Shown: positions 29,112-37,682 of the stretch, piece after piece
How positions within the stretch are numbered: the first letter of the stretch is position 1
How the letters are laid out: each line of letters opens with the position of its first letter
DNA from: Oceanibacterium hippocampi
GTDB taxonomy: Bacteria > Pseudomonadota > Alphaproteobacteria > Sneathiellales > Sneathiellaceae
Assembly: GCF_900172325.1 (NCBI RefSeq)
Contig: NZ_FWFR01000002.1
Coordinates: 496,001 to 560,000, forward strand
Length of the DNA: 64,000 nt
Direction of reading: 5' to 3'
Translations under genes and position numbers: made by a program
Notes under the pieces: generated by a model
What the model was told of the DNA's origin: nothing
Databases searched by the model: none
What the model saw: only the letters and a program-made list of their open reading frames with translations

Positions 29112-30116
29112 ATGCGATTCACCGCTCTGACGACGGCCGCGGCCTGTATTCTGGCCCTGAGCGCCGGGACCGCCTTTGCAGCCTGCGATGCAGGCGAAAC
29201 GGTCATCAAGTTCGCCCACGTCACCAACACCGACAAGCACCCGAAGGGTATTGCCGCGTCCCTGTTCGAGAAACGCGTGAACGAGGAGATGAACGGCAAG
29301 GTCTGCGTCGAGGTCTTCCCGAATTCCAGCCTCTACGACGACGACAAGGTTCTCGAGGCGATGCTGGCCGGCGACGTCCAGATGGCGGCCCCGTCGCTGT
29401 CCAAGTTCGAGAGCTTCACCAAGAAGTTCCGGATCTTCGACCTGCCCTTCATCTTCGACGACATCGCCGCGGTCGACCGATACCAGAACTCCGATGACGG
29501 CCAGAAGCTGAAGCGCTCGATGGAGCGGAAGGGCCTGCTCGGCCTCGCCTTCTGGCACAACGGCATGAAACAGCTTTCGGCCAAGAAGCCGCTGCTGGTG
29601 CCCGAGGACGCCAAGGGGCTCAAGTTCCGCATCCAGACGTCCGACGTGCTGCAGGCCCAGTTCGAGGCGCTCGGCGCGAACCCGCAGAAGATGGCCTTCA
29701 AGGAAGTCTACGGCGCCCTCCAGACCGGCGTCATCGACGGCCAGGAGAACACCTGGTCGAACATCTACGGCCAGAAGTTCTTCGAGGTCCAGGACGGCGC
29801 CACCGAGACCAACCATGGCATCATCGACTATCTGGTGGTGACCTCGACCGACTTCTGGAACGGCCTGCCGGATGACGTCCGCGGCCAGCTCGAGACGATC
29901 CTCGCCGAGGTGACGAGCGAGCGGAACGCCGAATCGACGGCGGTCAACGAGGAGAACAAGCAGCTCATCATCAAGGCCGGCAGCAAGGTCCGGACCCTGA
30001 CGCCCGAGCAGCGCAAGGCCTGGGTCGCGGCGATGAAGCCGGTCTGGTCCAAGTTCGCCGATGGCATCGGCCAGGACGTGATCGACGCCGCGGTCTCCTA
30101 CAACGCGACGAACTGA
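29112..30116 (+). CDS. dctP: DctP-family TRAP transporter solute-binding protein
   Basis: The 334-residue periplasmic binding protein of a TRAP transporter has a signal peptide (residues 1-23, ending AGTAFA) and DctP blocks: KFAHVTNTDKHPKGIAASLF, DVQMAAPSLSKFESF, LKFRIQTSDVLQAQFEALGA and GVIDGQENTWSNIYG. The Arg in FRIQ is the usual carboxylate-binding residue, so the ligand is probably a C4-dicarboxylate or another organic acid. A 12-bp hairpin separates it from the permease genes. Confidence 0.94.
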   Translation: MRFTALTTAAACILALSAGTAFAACDAGETVIKFAHVTNTDKHPKGIAASLFEKRVNEEMNGKVCVEVFPNSSLYDDDKVLEAMLAGDVQMAAPSLSKFESFTKKFRIFDLPFIFDDIAAVDRYQNSDDGQKLKRSMERKGLLGLAFWHNGMKQLSAKKPLLVPEDAKGLKFRIQTSDVLQAQFEALGANPQKMAFKEVYGALQTGVIDGQENTWSNIYGQKFFEVQDGATETNHGIIDYLVVTSTDFWNGLPDDVRGQLETILAEVTSERNAESTAVNEENKQLIIKAGSKVRTLTPEQRKAWVAAMKPVWSKFADGIGQDVIDAAVSYNATN

Positions 30117-30126
30117 CGCCCCGTTG

Positions 30127-30156
30127 GACGCGGGCCGGGATTGACCGGCCCGCGTC
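30127..30156 (+). terminator. Intra-operon hairpin after dctP
   Basis: GACGCGGGCCGG / CCGGCCCGCGTC is a perfect 12-bp stem with loop GATTGA, starting 11 bp after the dctP stop. It ends in TCTTCG without a real T-tract. It probably protects the dctP message or lowers read-through into dctQM. Confidence 0.65.
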
Positions 30157-30234
30157 TTCGACGCCAGCTCGGGCGTGAGCGCCCGCCACCGCTCCCGCCC
30201 TCATCCCGACCAGTTCCGGGGGGAGGACCGCCAG

Positions 30235-30858
30235 ATGGACAGCACTCCGAGGACGGCGACAGGGCGATGGATCAACGGGATCGAGGAGGGCCTGATCGCG
30301 CTTCTCCTCGGGCTCATGACGATCATCACGTTCGCCAACGTGATCGCCCGCTACGTTTTCAATTCCAACATTCTCTGGGCCCTCGAGACGACCCTGTTCC
30401 TGTTCGCCTGGCTGGGCCTTATCGGCGCCTCCTACTGCGTCAAGACGACCGCCCATCTCGGCGTCGACGCGCTCCTCAACATCGTCTCGCCAAGGCTGCG
30501 CAGGCTGCTCGGTTTCGCCGCGGTGGCGAGCTGCCTCGTCTTCTCCTTCCTGCTGCTCTACGGCGCCTGGCAATACTGGCTGCCCTTCGCGACCAAGAAC
30601 ATCTGGTACGAGGTCAACGACATCCCCATGCCGGGCTTCCTGCGTTTCCTGGAGGACCTGGTGAACGAGGGCGAGACCTACGAGAAGCTGCCACGCTTCA
30701 TCCCGTATTTCGCCATGCCGCTCGGCATCACGCTGCTGACCTTCCGCTTCCTGCAGGCGGCCTGGCAGATCGCGACCGGCAAGCGGGAACGGCTGATCGC
30801 GAGCCACGAGGCCGAAGAGCTGGTCCACGACGCCGCCACCAATCGCCGGGAGGCCTGA
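30235..30858 (+). CDS. dctQ: DctQ-family TRAP transporter small permease
   Basis: This 207-residue membrane protein has four hydrophobic segments and the family region FANVIARYVFNSNILWALE, followed by CVKTTAHLGVDAL. The ATG at 30235 has GGGGAGG upstream. It forms the transport unit with DctM. A cytosolic-looking Lys/Arg/Glu-rich tail ends the protein. Confidence 0.9.
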   Translation: MDSTPRTATGRWINGIEEGLIALLLGLMTIITFANVIARYVFNSNILWALETTLFLFAWLGLIGASYCVKTTAHLGVDALLNIVSPRLRRLLGFAAVASCLVFSFLLLYGAWQYWLPFATKNIWYEVNDIPMPGFLRFLEDLVNEGETYEKLPRFIPYFAMPLGITLLTFRFLQAAWQIATGKRERLIASHEAEELVHDAATNRREA

Positions 30859-30861
30859 GCG

Positions 30862-32238
30862 ATGCAGATCGTCATCCTGTTCAGCCTCGTCATCGGTTTC
30901 CTGGTCATCGGCGTGCCGATCGCGGTCAGCCTCGGCCTGGCCTCGATCATCTTCCTGCTCGTCTTCTCCGACAGCTCGCTCGGTTCGGTCGCGCAGACCC
31001 TGTTCGACGCCTTCGCCGGTCATTACACGCTGCTCGCCATCCCCTTCTTCATCCTCGCCTCGACCTTCATGTCGACCGGCGGCGTCGCCCGGCGGATCAT
31101 CCGTTTCGCGATTGCCTGTGTCGGCCATTTCCAGGGCGGCCTGGCAATCGCCGGCGTCTTCGCCTGCATGCTGTTCGCGGCACTGTCCGGCTCGTCGCCG
31201 GCGACCGTCGTCGCGATCGGCAGCATCGTCATCGCCGGCATGCGGCAGGTCGGCTACACCCGCGACTTCGCCGCCGGCGTGATCTGCAATGCCGGCACGC
31301 TGGGCATACTGATCCCGCCTTCGATCGTGATGGTGGTCTATGCCTCGGCGGTCGACGTCTCGGTCGGGCGGATGTTCCTGGCCGGGGTGATCCCCGGACT
31401 GGTCGCCGGCCTGATGCTGATGATCGGCATCTACGTGACCGCGAAGATCCGCAACCTGCCCGCCCAGGACTGGGTCGGCTGGCGGGAGATCGTGGCGGCG
31501 GCATCGGACGCGATCTGGGGCCTGCTGCTCATCGTCATCATTCTCGGCGGGATCTACGGCGGCATCTTCACGCCGACAGAGGCGGCCGCCGTCGCCGCCG
31601 TCTACGCCTTCCTGATCGCCAATTTCGTCTATCGCGACATGGGTCCACTGAAGGGCGAAGGCGAGGTCCGCCACTCGTTCTTCCGGAACCCGACGGCCCT
31701 GCTGACGGTCTGGTTCCACCCGGACACCAAGCATGCGCTGTTCGAGGCCGGCAAGCTCACCGTCATGCTGATGTTCATCATCGCCAACGCGCTGATCCTG
31801 AAGCATGTGCTGACCGACGAGCAGATCCCCCAGGCGATCGCCGGGGCCATGCTCGACGCCGGCTTCGGGCCGATCATGTTCCTGGTGATCGTGAACATCA
31901 TCCTGCTGATCGGCGGTCAGTTCATGGAGCCGTCCGGACTGATCGTCATCGTCGCGCCGCTGGTCTTCCCGATCGCCATACAGCTTGGCATCGATCCGAT
32001 CCACCTCGGCATCATCATGGTGGTCAACATGGAGATCGGCATGATCACGCCGCCGGTCGGGCTCAACCTGTTCGTCACCGCGGGCGTCGCCGGCATGTCG
32101 ATGATGGGGGTCGTGCGCGCGGCGCTGCCGTGGCTCGGCATCCTGTTCATCTTCCTGATCATGGTGACCTACATCCCGTGGCTCTCGACGTTCCTGCCGA
32201 CCGCGCTGATGGGACCGGAGATCATCACCAGCCAATGA
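30862..32238 (+). CDS. dctM: DctM-family TRAP transporter large permease
   Basis: The 458-residue protein has about twelve transmembrane segments and DctM motifs: LFAALSGSSPATVVAIGSI, GILIPPSIVMVVYA, GGIYGGIFTPTEAAAVAAVYA and MEIGMITPPVGLNLFV. It begins three bases after the dctQ stop and ends nine bases before the stop of the convergent C45 hydrolase gene. Substrate is imported with Na+ or H+. Confidence 0.94.
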   Translation: MQIVILFSLVIGFLVIGVPIAVSLGLASIIFLLVFSDSSLGSVAQTLFDAFAGHYTLLAIPFFILASTFMSTGGVARRIIRFAIACVGHFQGGLAIAGVFACMLFAALSGSSPATVVAIGSIVIAGMRQVGYTRDFAAGVICNAGTLGILIPPSIVMVVYASAVDVSVGRMFLAGVIPGLVAGLMLMIGIYVTAKIRNLPAQDWVGWREIVAAASDAIWGLLLIVIILGGIYGGIFTPTEAAAVAAVYAFLIANFVYRDMGPLKGEGEVRHSFFRNPTALLTVWFHPDTKHALFEAGKLTVMLMFIIANALILKHVLTDEQIPQAIAGAMLDAGFGPIMFLVIVNIILLIGGQFMEPSGLIVIVAPLVFPIAIQLGIDPIHLGIIMVVNMEIGMITPPVGLNLFVTAGVAGMSMMGVVRAALPWLGILFIFLIMVTYIPWLSTFLPTALMGPEIITSQ

Positions 32239-32247
32239 CGGTCGGCG

Positions 32248-33234
32248 TCAGGCCCGCTCGGCAACCAGCGGATAGCTGACCGTCCGGGTGCCGGGAACGA
32301 AGTCGGCGAGCTTGAGATCCCAGCGCTGGCCGGGCCAGCACAGCGCCATCGTCCGCCTCTTCGCCCAGTAGGCGGCGGTATAGAGGGTGCCGAAGCCGCG
32401 ATCGAAGGCGAGCGAGTAGAGCGGCGGCTTCTGGAACGCGGCGATGAAACTCGCCTGCGATTCCGGGTGGTGGGTCAACCGCTGCAGCAGGAAGCGTTCG
32501 CGCTCGACGGTCGCCGTGGCGCGCGCATGATGGACCAGTTCGACCCGTTCCTGGTGATTGGTCGCGACCGCCGCGCGGGTCACCAGGGGCGCCCGGTCCG
32601 GCGCCAGATAGACCGTCGCCCAGCGCCGCTCGGCATCGAGCACGGTGACATTGTAGGCCATGTGCGTCGGGATCCGGGTCAGCGTCTCGGCCGCCTCGGC
32701 CGCCGTCGTGCAGGTCTGCAGGACGTAGCGCAGGATGATCGGCACGCCGAAGCCGTCGCCGACCGCGCTGCGCCCGCCGAAGGTGAGCGAGATCGCCAAC
32801 CCGGCGTCGTTCACGCCGTCGACCAGGCCGACCAGGCAGTCGCTGGTGCCCATCACCGCACGCCCCATCCATTCGTCGCGCAGCACCACCCCGTCGAAGG
32901 CGAAGGGGCTGTAGTCGTAGTTGCGGACCAGCAGCGGCGTGGCGCCGGTCCAGACCGCCTGCGAACAGCCGCTGAGATAGCGCGGCGGCCGATAGAGACT
33001 GAGGAAACGCGCCGCCAGGTCGCCGCCACCGGCGAGCCCGCAAAGCCGCTCCCACACGGGGACGAATTCCGGCATGTGGGTGGCGAGCGCGCGACGGCAG
33101 GCGAGATAGGTCGGACGCGCCTCCTCGCCCTCGCTCAGATACCAGCGGCGATAGGCCGGCCAGCTGCGCTCGAAGAGCTGACGCCAGACCGCCCCCGTCG
33201 CGTCGTCGGAAAGCGCGGAAAAGGTCAGGTTCAT
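32248..33234 (-). CDS. C45-family autoproteolytic acyltransferase/hydrolase (Ntn fold)
   Basis: The 328-residue protein is related to isopenicillin-N acyltransferase and other C45 Ntn hydrolases, which act on amide bonds. Cys90 in YLSGCSQAVW is the probable nucleophile, freed by self-cleavage; a propeptide of about 90 residues is normal for the family. Other blocks are LLVRNYDYSP, GLVDGVNDAGLAISLTFGG, MAYNVTVLDAERRWATVY and AVATNHQE. It has no signal peptide, so it is probably cytosolic. It is the last gene of a four-gene minus-strand run with an ATP-grasp ligase, a PLP decarboxylase and a nitrilase-type amidase. The substrate is unknown; an acylated amine or amino acid is a reasonable guess. 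Confidence 0.82.
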   Translation of the reverse strand: MNLTFSALSDDATGAVWRQLFERSWPAYRRWYLSEGEEARPTYLACRRALATHMPEFVPVWERLCGLAGGGDLAARFLSLYRPPRYLSGCSQAVWTGATPLLVRNYDYSPFAFDGVVLRDEWMGRAVMGTSDCLVGLVDGVNDAGLAISLTFGGRSAVGDGFGVPIILRYVLQTCTTAAEAAETLTRIPTHMAYNVTVLDAERRWATVYLAPDRAPLVTRAAVATNHQERVELVHHARATATVERERFLLQRLTHHPESQASFIAAFQKPPLYSLAFDRGFGTLYTAAYWAKRRTMALCWPGQRWDLKLADFVPGTRTVSYPLVAERA

Positions 33235-33304
33235 GGCCGTCCTGCGATCAAAGCCTCATGGGCGCCGGGCCCGATCGGCATCCGGCGCCCGCCTGCCACC
33301 CGTC

Positions 33305-34768
33305 CTAGAGGATCTTGAACGCGTGGCCGTCTTCCAGTTCGCCCGGCGCGGCCGCCGTCAGCGGGCGCCCCTTGAACTGCGCGCGGATCGAGCTGATCCA
33401 CTGTTTCGACCGCTGGGTCAACCGGAAACGGTTGTCCATCGCCCGCCCCCGGGTCACCAGGATGCCGAGATCCGCGCCTTCGTAGCGGTAGTCGCCCGGC
33501 CTCAGGATGCGCAGGAAGAAGGCCTCCTGTTCGCTGTCGACGGCACGGCGGTGATAGTCGAAGCGGTCATACTCGATACCGCCGTCGTCCCTGAGCCGCC
33601 AGATCCCCGATTCCGGAGCCTCGGTGAGGATGTCGATCGAATCCTCGGTATGCTTGATGACCATCTGGCACCAGGAATCGATGTTGCCCGCGTTGGCCCA
33701 GCGCTCGTTCAGTTCGTCGATCGCGATGTCGAAGGAAACGCCCGAGAATTCCAGCAGATGGAACAGGAACAGCGGCGCGTCCGCATGGGCGAAGGCGGCA
33801 TGATTGGTCATCGAGCTGGCGCCGGTGATGCGCGGGTTGAGCTCGCCCAGGTAGATTTCCTTGGAATCCTGGTCGATCAGGAAATCCAGTTCGAAATAGC
33901 CGCGATAGCCTTCCTTGCGAAGCTGCTCGCCGAAGCGGAAGGTATATTCGCGCGCCTTCTCCCGGACCGTCTTGGCGAAGGCGTTGGCGAAGATCTCGTT
34001 GCCGCACCAGCCGCCGCGATAGGGCGTCAGTTCCTTGAAGCCGACCAGTTCGGTCATCAGCGGGCCGACGATGGTGCCGGCCTTGGTCGTGCAGGCCTCG
34101 ATCGCCGAGCCGCGGCACTTGATCCGCTTCATCACCTTGATCTCGCCCTGGCCGATGATCTCGTGGGCATGGCGGCGGAAATCGGCGGCCGACTTGATGA
34201 AGAAGGTCGTGTGTCCGGAGTCGCCGAAGGCCGACTGCAGCACCAGGTCGCTGCCGAGTTTCGCCTTCTTCGCGACCTCCTGCAGCTGCTCGTAGCTCTC
34301 GATCTCGGCGAGCGCGTTGGGCACGCTCGGCACCCCCGCCTTGTTGCCGATCCGGACCGTCTCGATCTTGTTGTCGACCCGGTTGCGGAGCTTGGCCTTC
34401 GGGAACCAGACATCGCAGCCGAGTTCCTTGGCGAGCTTCTCGGTCTCCTCGTCGAACATGAGGAAGACCAGCTTGGGCTTGCCGCCGCGACGCTTGATCG
34501 CGTCGATCACTTCCTTGTGCTGTAGCAGGTAGTTGTTGATCTCCTCGATCGACTGGAACTCCGCATGCGGCTGCTCGGTCGGACAGAGGACGTTCGGGTG
34601 GCGGCCGTCATAACAATCCAGATAGTTGATATACTTGAAATTCCGGACCCACTCGTCGATTCCGAGCAGGTTGAAATTGGTCGCACTGATGAAGAAGATC
34701 GGCTTCTCGTTGCGATGGAAATAACGCCGGATCTCGGAGATGTTTTTCAGCTTGCGCGATGCAGCCAT
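33305..34768 (-). CDS. Stand-alone ATP-grasp ligase (biotin carboxylase-like)
   Basis: The 487-residue protein has an N-terminal Rossmann-like region (residues 15-130), then an ATP-grasp domain (NKIETVRIGNKAGVPSVPNA, LVLQSAFGDSGHTTFFI, GYFELDFLID). The metal-binding strand is YLGELNPRITGASSMTNH with the Glu and Asn expected to hold Mg2+. No biotin carrier, carboxyltransferase or CPSase partner is present, so it is better seen as a carboxylate-amine ligase that forms an amide through an acyl phosphate. The ATG at 34768 follows AGGAGG. It is 70 bp upstream of the C45 gene. Substrates are unknown. Confidence 0.8.
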   Translation of the reverse strand: MAASRKLKNISEIRRYFHRNEKPIFFISATNFNLLGIDEWVRNFKYINYLDCYDGRHPNVLCPTEQPHAEFQSIEEINNYLLQHKEVIDAIKRRGGKPKLVFLMFDEETEKLAKELGCDVWFPKAKLRNRVDNKIETVRIGNKAGVPSVPNALAEIESYEQLQEVAKKAKLGSDLVLQSAFGDSGHTTFFIKSAADFRRHAHEIIGQGEIKVMKRIKCRGSAIEACTTKAGTIVGPLMTELVGFKELTPYRGGWCGNEIFANAFAKTVREKAREYTFRFGEQLRKEGYRGYFELDFLIDQDSKEIYLGELNPRITGASSMTNHAAFAHADAPLFLFHLLEFSGVSFDIAIDELNERWANAGNIDSWCQMVIKHTEDSIDILTEAPESGIWRLRDDGGIEYDRFDYHRRAVDSEQEAFFLRILRPGDYRYEGADLGILVTRGRAMDNRFRLTQRSKQWISSIRAQFKGRPLTAAAPGELEDGHAFKIL

Positions 34769-34808
34769 TGACGATGCCTCCTGACGTTCCTGTCTGACGT
34801 TTCTTTTT

Positions 34809-34869
34809 CGTCCGCGCCGGCTGACGCGAACGGGTCTTTTCCGTCCGCGCCGACCGGCACGAACGGGTC
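34809..34869. repeat. Two 28-bp direct repeats between the decarboxylase and ATP-grasp genes
   Basis: The 28-mers at 34809-34836 and 34842-34869 match at 24 of 28 positions, sharing CGTCCGCGCCG at the left and CGAACGGGTC at the right, with a 33-bp period. They fill most of the 108-bp gap between two minus-strand genes. A role in binding or in the RNA is unknown; it may be a simple duplication. Confidence 0.6.
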
Positions 34870-34876
34870 GAACCGT

Positions 34877-37651
34877 TCAGCCCGCGGCCTTGCGTTTGCC
34901 CGCGGCGGAGCGGCGGCTCAAAAGCTTCTTCAGGGCCTCCTCGGTGAAGACGCGGAGCCCGAGTTCAGGCCGGTAGCCGTGGATTTCCTTGACGTCCAGA
35001 GCCCGCATGAAGCGCAGGATCTCGGCGCTGATAACCTGGCCCGGAACGAGGATCGGGAAACCCGGCGGATAGGGGATGATGAAGGCGGTCGAAACGACCT
35101 CCCTGCCCGATTCCATGGCCGCGTCGAGGCTGCCGTCGTCGAGCGAGAGATGTTCGCAATTGCCGTCGTCGTAGGCGAGAAAGAAGGCCTCGCGAAGATC
35201 GCCCTCGGGCGTGTCCGAGCCGTCGCGGGCACGGAACGCCTCGTGGAAGCGCGAGAAATCGGGCAGCGGCGGCAGATCCTCGTTGAGCGAACGGACACGC
35301 CGCTCGAACACCTTGCGCTCGGTCGGGCTGGCATCCTCGATCTGGTCGTCGATCTCCCGGGCGACCTCGACCAGAACCTCGATCAGATAGGCCACCGACG
35401 AGCGGGTGGTGCCGATATTGGTCATGAAAAGCACGGTATTGCGCGAGGTCTTGTTGACCTGGATACCGAACCGGTCCATCAGCGTCTTGTTCTTGAAGGT
35501 GTCGCCGTCGAAGCCCGTCGCGCCGACGGCCAGCGTGATCCGCGAGGCATCGAGGGTGAACTCGTCCTGGGCCCAGGCGTCCCAGGCGTCGTTCCAGCCA
35601 TGCTCCGGGTCGAAATAGGACTTGATGCCGCTCTCCCTGTATTCAGACGGGATCAGATCGGCGACCGTGAGAACCTTGAAATACTTGCATAAAAGCGGGT
35701 TGGTCGAGATGCTCCGGCGCATCGCCATGGCGGCTTCGATCTGCTTCTGGACGAACTCGAAGCCTTCCAGTTCCACCTGCCGCCGACCGACATCGAGGGA
35801 GGCGATGATCTGGTAGTTCGGCGAGGTCGAGGTATGCGTCATGTAGGCCTCGTGAAAGGCCTCCTCCACCTCGCCCCGGAAGTTCTGGTCGTGGATGTGG
35901 ATCATCGACCCCTGCCGGAGCGAGGTCAGGGTCTTGTGGGTCGACTGGGTGGCATAGACCCGGACCCGCGTCCGGTCGGGATCCGGCAGCAGCCGGGTTG
36001 CCAGCAGGGTCTCGTCGTCGGCGTCCTTCAGGGTCTTGGCCTGGGCCGCGCAGCGGGCCCGGTAGTCCGGATCGCGGAAACGGTCACGCAACAGGTCGGC
36101 GCAGTACATCGCCGTGCGCTGCCGGTAGGTCGGGCCGAAGCGGGCGAAGGCGAACCACGCCTCGTCCCAGAGGAAGACGAGGTCCGGCTTGATCGCCAGG
36201 CACTCCTCCATGACCCGCTCGACGTTGTAGACGATGCCGTCGAAGGTGCAGTTGGTCAGCAGCAGCATCCGCACCCGGTCGAGCTTGCCGGCGCGCTTCA
36301 GTTCGAGCAGCCGGCGCTTGATCTCCTTCAGCGGCACCGCGCCGTACATCGAGTAGGGCTGGAGCGGATAGCTGTCGAGATAGACCACATGGGCGCCGGC
36401 CAGCACCATCCCGTAATGGTGCGACTTGTGGCAGTCGCGATCGACCAGGATGATGTCGCCCGGCCGCACCAGGGCCTGGACGACGATCTTGTTGCAGGTC
36501 GAGGTGCCGTTGGTCGCGAAAACCGTCTTCTTCGAACCGAAGGCCCGCGTCGCGAGCTCCTGCGCCTTCTTGATCGGGCCATGCGGCTCGAGCAGCGAGT
36601 CGAGCCCGCCCGAGGTTGCCGAGGTCTCGGCGTGGAAGATGTTGGCGCCGTAGAATTCGCCCATGTCCTGGATCCAGTGGGACCGGGTGATCGACTTCCC
36701 GCGGCTGATCGGAAGCGCGTGGAAGACGCCGGTCGGCTGCCGGGAATAGGCCTTCAGCGCGCTGAAGAACGGCGTCTCGTAACGCGCCGCGACGCCGCGC
36801 AGGATATTCAGATGCAGTTCGTTGAAGTCTTCTTGGTTGTAGAAGACCCGGCGGCAGCTGCCCAGGTCGCGGCCGGCAATATCCTCGACCGAGCGGTCGG
36901 TGACGAGGAACAGGTCCAGTTCGGGCCGCACCCGGCTGATCATGCGGCAGAGTGCCGGGCCGAGATCCTGCATCGGTATATCGTCGATCTGGATTTCGCC
37001 CACTTCCGAAAGATAGCGCTTCAACACCTTGAGTTCATTGCGCGATCGGAGGTCGAACCCATGGCGGACCACGACGGACTGGATGTTGTGGTTGAACATC
37101 ACCGCGATCAGAGCGTCCTCGAGGCTCGGCACGACCACCGCGCGATAGACGAACGGATCCTCGTGCCGGCGCATGTCGTCGAGGCTCCTGTGCAGCGCAT
37201 GTTCCTGCGCGGCGGTCAGGAGATCGACGATGAGGACCTCGAAATAGGGCTTCGCATGGGCGCGCGCCTCGAGGCTGTCAGGCTCGCTGTCGTCGTCCTG
37301 GCTTTCCTCGTGCAGCGGTATGGTGCGACGGCGATAGGCCCCGCTTTGCAAAGCCCGCGAGATGCGCCGGGTGCCGAAGGCGAAATCATCGTAACGTCCC
37401 CGGTGCAACAGGTCGCGCAACACGGTGAAGCCCTCGGCCCCGGGGAAGGCCCAGTAGATCTCGATCGGTTCCAGCGAATCGAGCAGCGCGACGGCCTTGG
37501 CGACGAGATCGCTTCGCCGGATATCCGAACGTTCCCGGCTGATCCTCTGCGCCGTTTCGCGGAGATCGCTCCAGCGATCCGTCCGCACCTGAACCGCGCT
37601 GTAATATTCGGCGATCGAATGTCCGCTTCGGACAATGGGGCTGTCGTTCAC
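34877..37651 (-). CDS. Orn/Lys/Arg decarboxylase (PLP, fold type I) with long N-terminal extension
   Basis: The 924-residue enzyme is of the class that removes the carboxyl group of Lys, Orn or Arg. The PLP lysine is Lys573 in ATQSTHKTLTSLRQGS; other landmarks are NGTSTCNKIVVQALV, DRDCHKSHHYG and FLWDEAWFAFARFGP. The C-terminal part after the Lys (351 residues) has normal length, but the part before it is some 190-200 residues longer than in bacterial decarboxylases near 715 residues. The extra N-terminal region (EPIEIYWAFPGAEGFTVLRD) precedes the usual receiver-like wing domain. I chose the GTG at 37651, which has GGAGG upstream. Which amino acid it uses cannot be read from sequence. Confidence 0.85.
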   Translation of the reverse strand: MNDSPIVRSGHSIAEYYSAVQVRTDRWSDLRETAQRISRERSDIRRSDLVAKAVALLDSLEPIEIYWAFPGAEGFTVLRDLLHRGRYDDFAFGTRRISRALQSGAYRRRTIPLHEESQDDDSEPDSLEARAHAKPYFEVLIVDLLTAAQEHALHRSLDDMRRHEDPFVYRAVVVPSLEDALIAVMFNHNIQSVVVRHGFDLRSRNELKVLKRYLSEVGEIQIDDIPMQDLGPALCRMISRVRPELDLFLVTDRSVEDIAGRDLGSCRRVFYNQEDFNELHLNILRGVAARYETPFFSALKAYSRQPTGVFHALPISRGKSITRSHWIQDMGEFYGANIFHAETSATSGGLDSLLEPHGPIKKAQELATRAFGSKKTVFATNGTSTCNKIVVQALVRPGDIILVDRDCHKSHHYGMVLAGAHVVYLDSYPLQPYSMYGAVPLKEIKRRLLELKRAGKLDRVRMLLLTNCTFDGIVYNVERVMEECLAIKPDLVFLWDEAWFAFARFGPTYRQRTAMYCADLLRDRFRDPDYRARCAAQAKTLKDADDETLLATRLLPDPDRTRVRVYATQSTHKTLTSLRQGSMIHIHDQNFRGEVEEAFHEAYMTHTSTSPNYQIIASLDVGRRQVELEGFEFVQKQIEAAMAMRRSISTNPLLCKYFKVLTVADLIPSEYRESGIKSYFDPEHGWNDAWDAWAQDEFTLDASRITLAVGATGFDGDTFKNKTLMDRFGIQVNKTSRNTVLFMTNIGTTRSSVAYLIEVLVEVAREIDDQIEDASPTERKVFERRVRSLNEDLPPLPDFSRFHEAFRARDGSDTPEGDLREAFFLAYDDGNCEHLSLDDGSLDAAMESGREVVSTAFIIPYPPGFPILVPGQVISAEILRFMRALDVKEIHGYRPELGLRVFTEEALKKLLSRRSAAGKRKAAG

Positions 37652-37682
37652 GACGTCTCGTTCCTCCGGATTGCGTGGGCCG

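Noticed and set aside
33305-34768. Biotin carboxylase of an acyl-CoA carboxylase
   Set aside because: No biotin carrier or carboxyltransferase gene is adjacent, and the N-terminal region is unlike the usual subunit.
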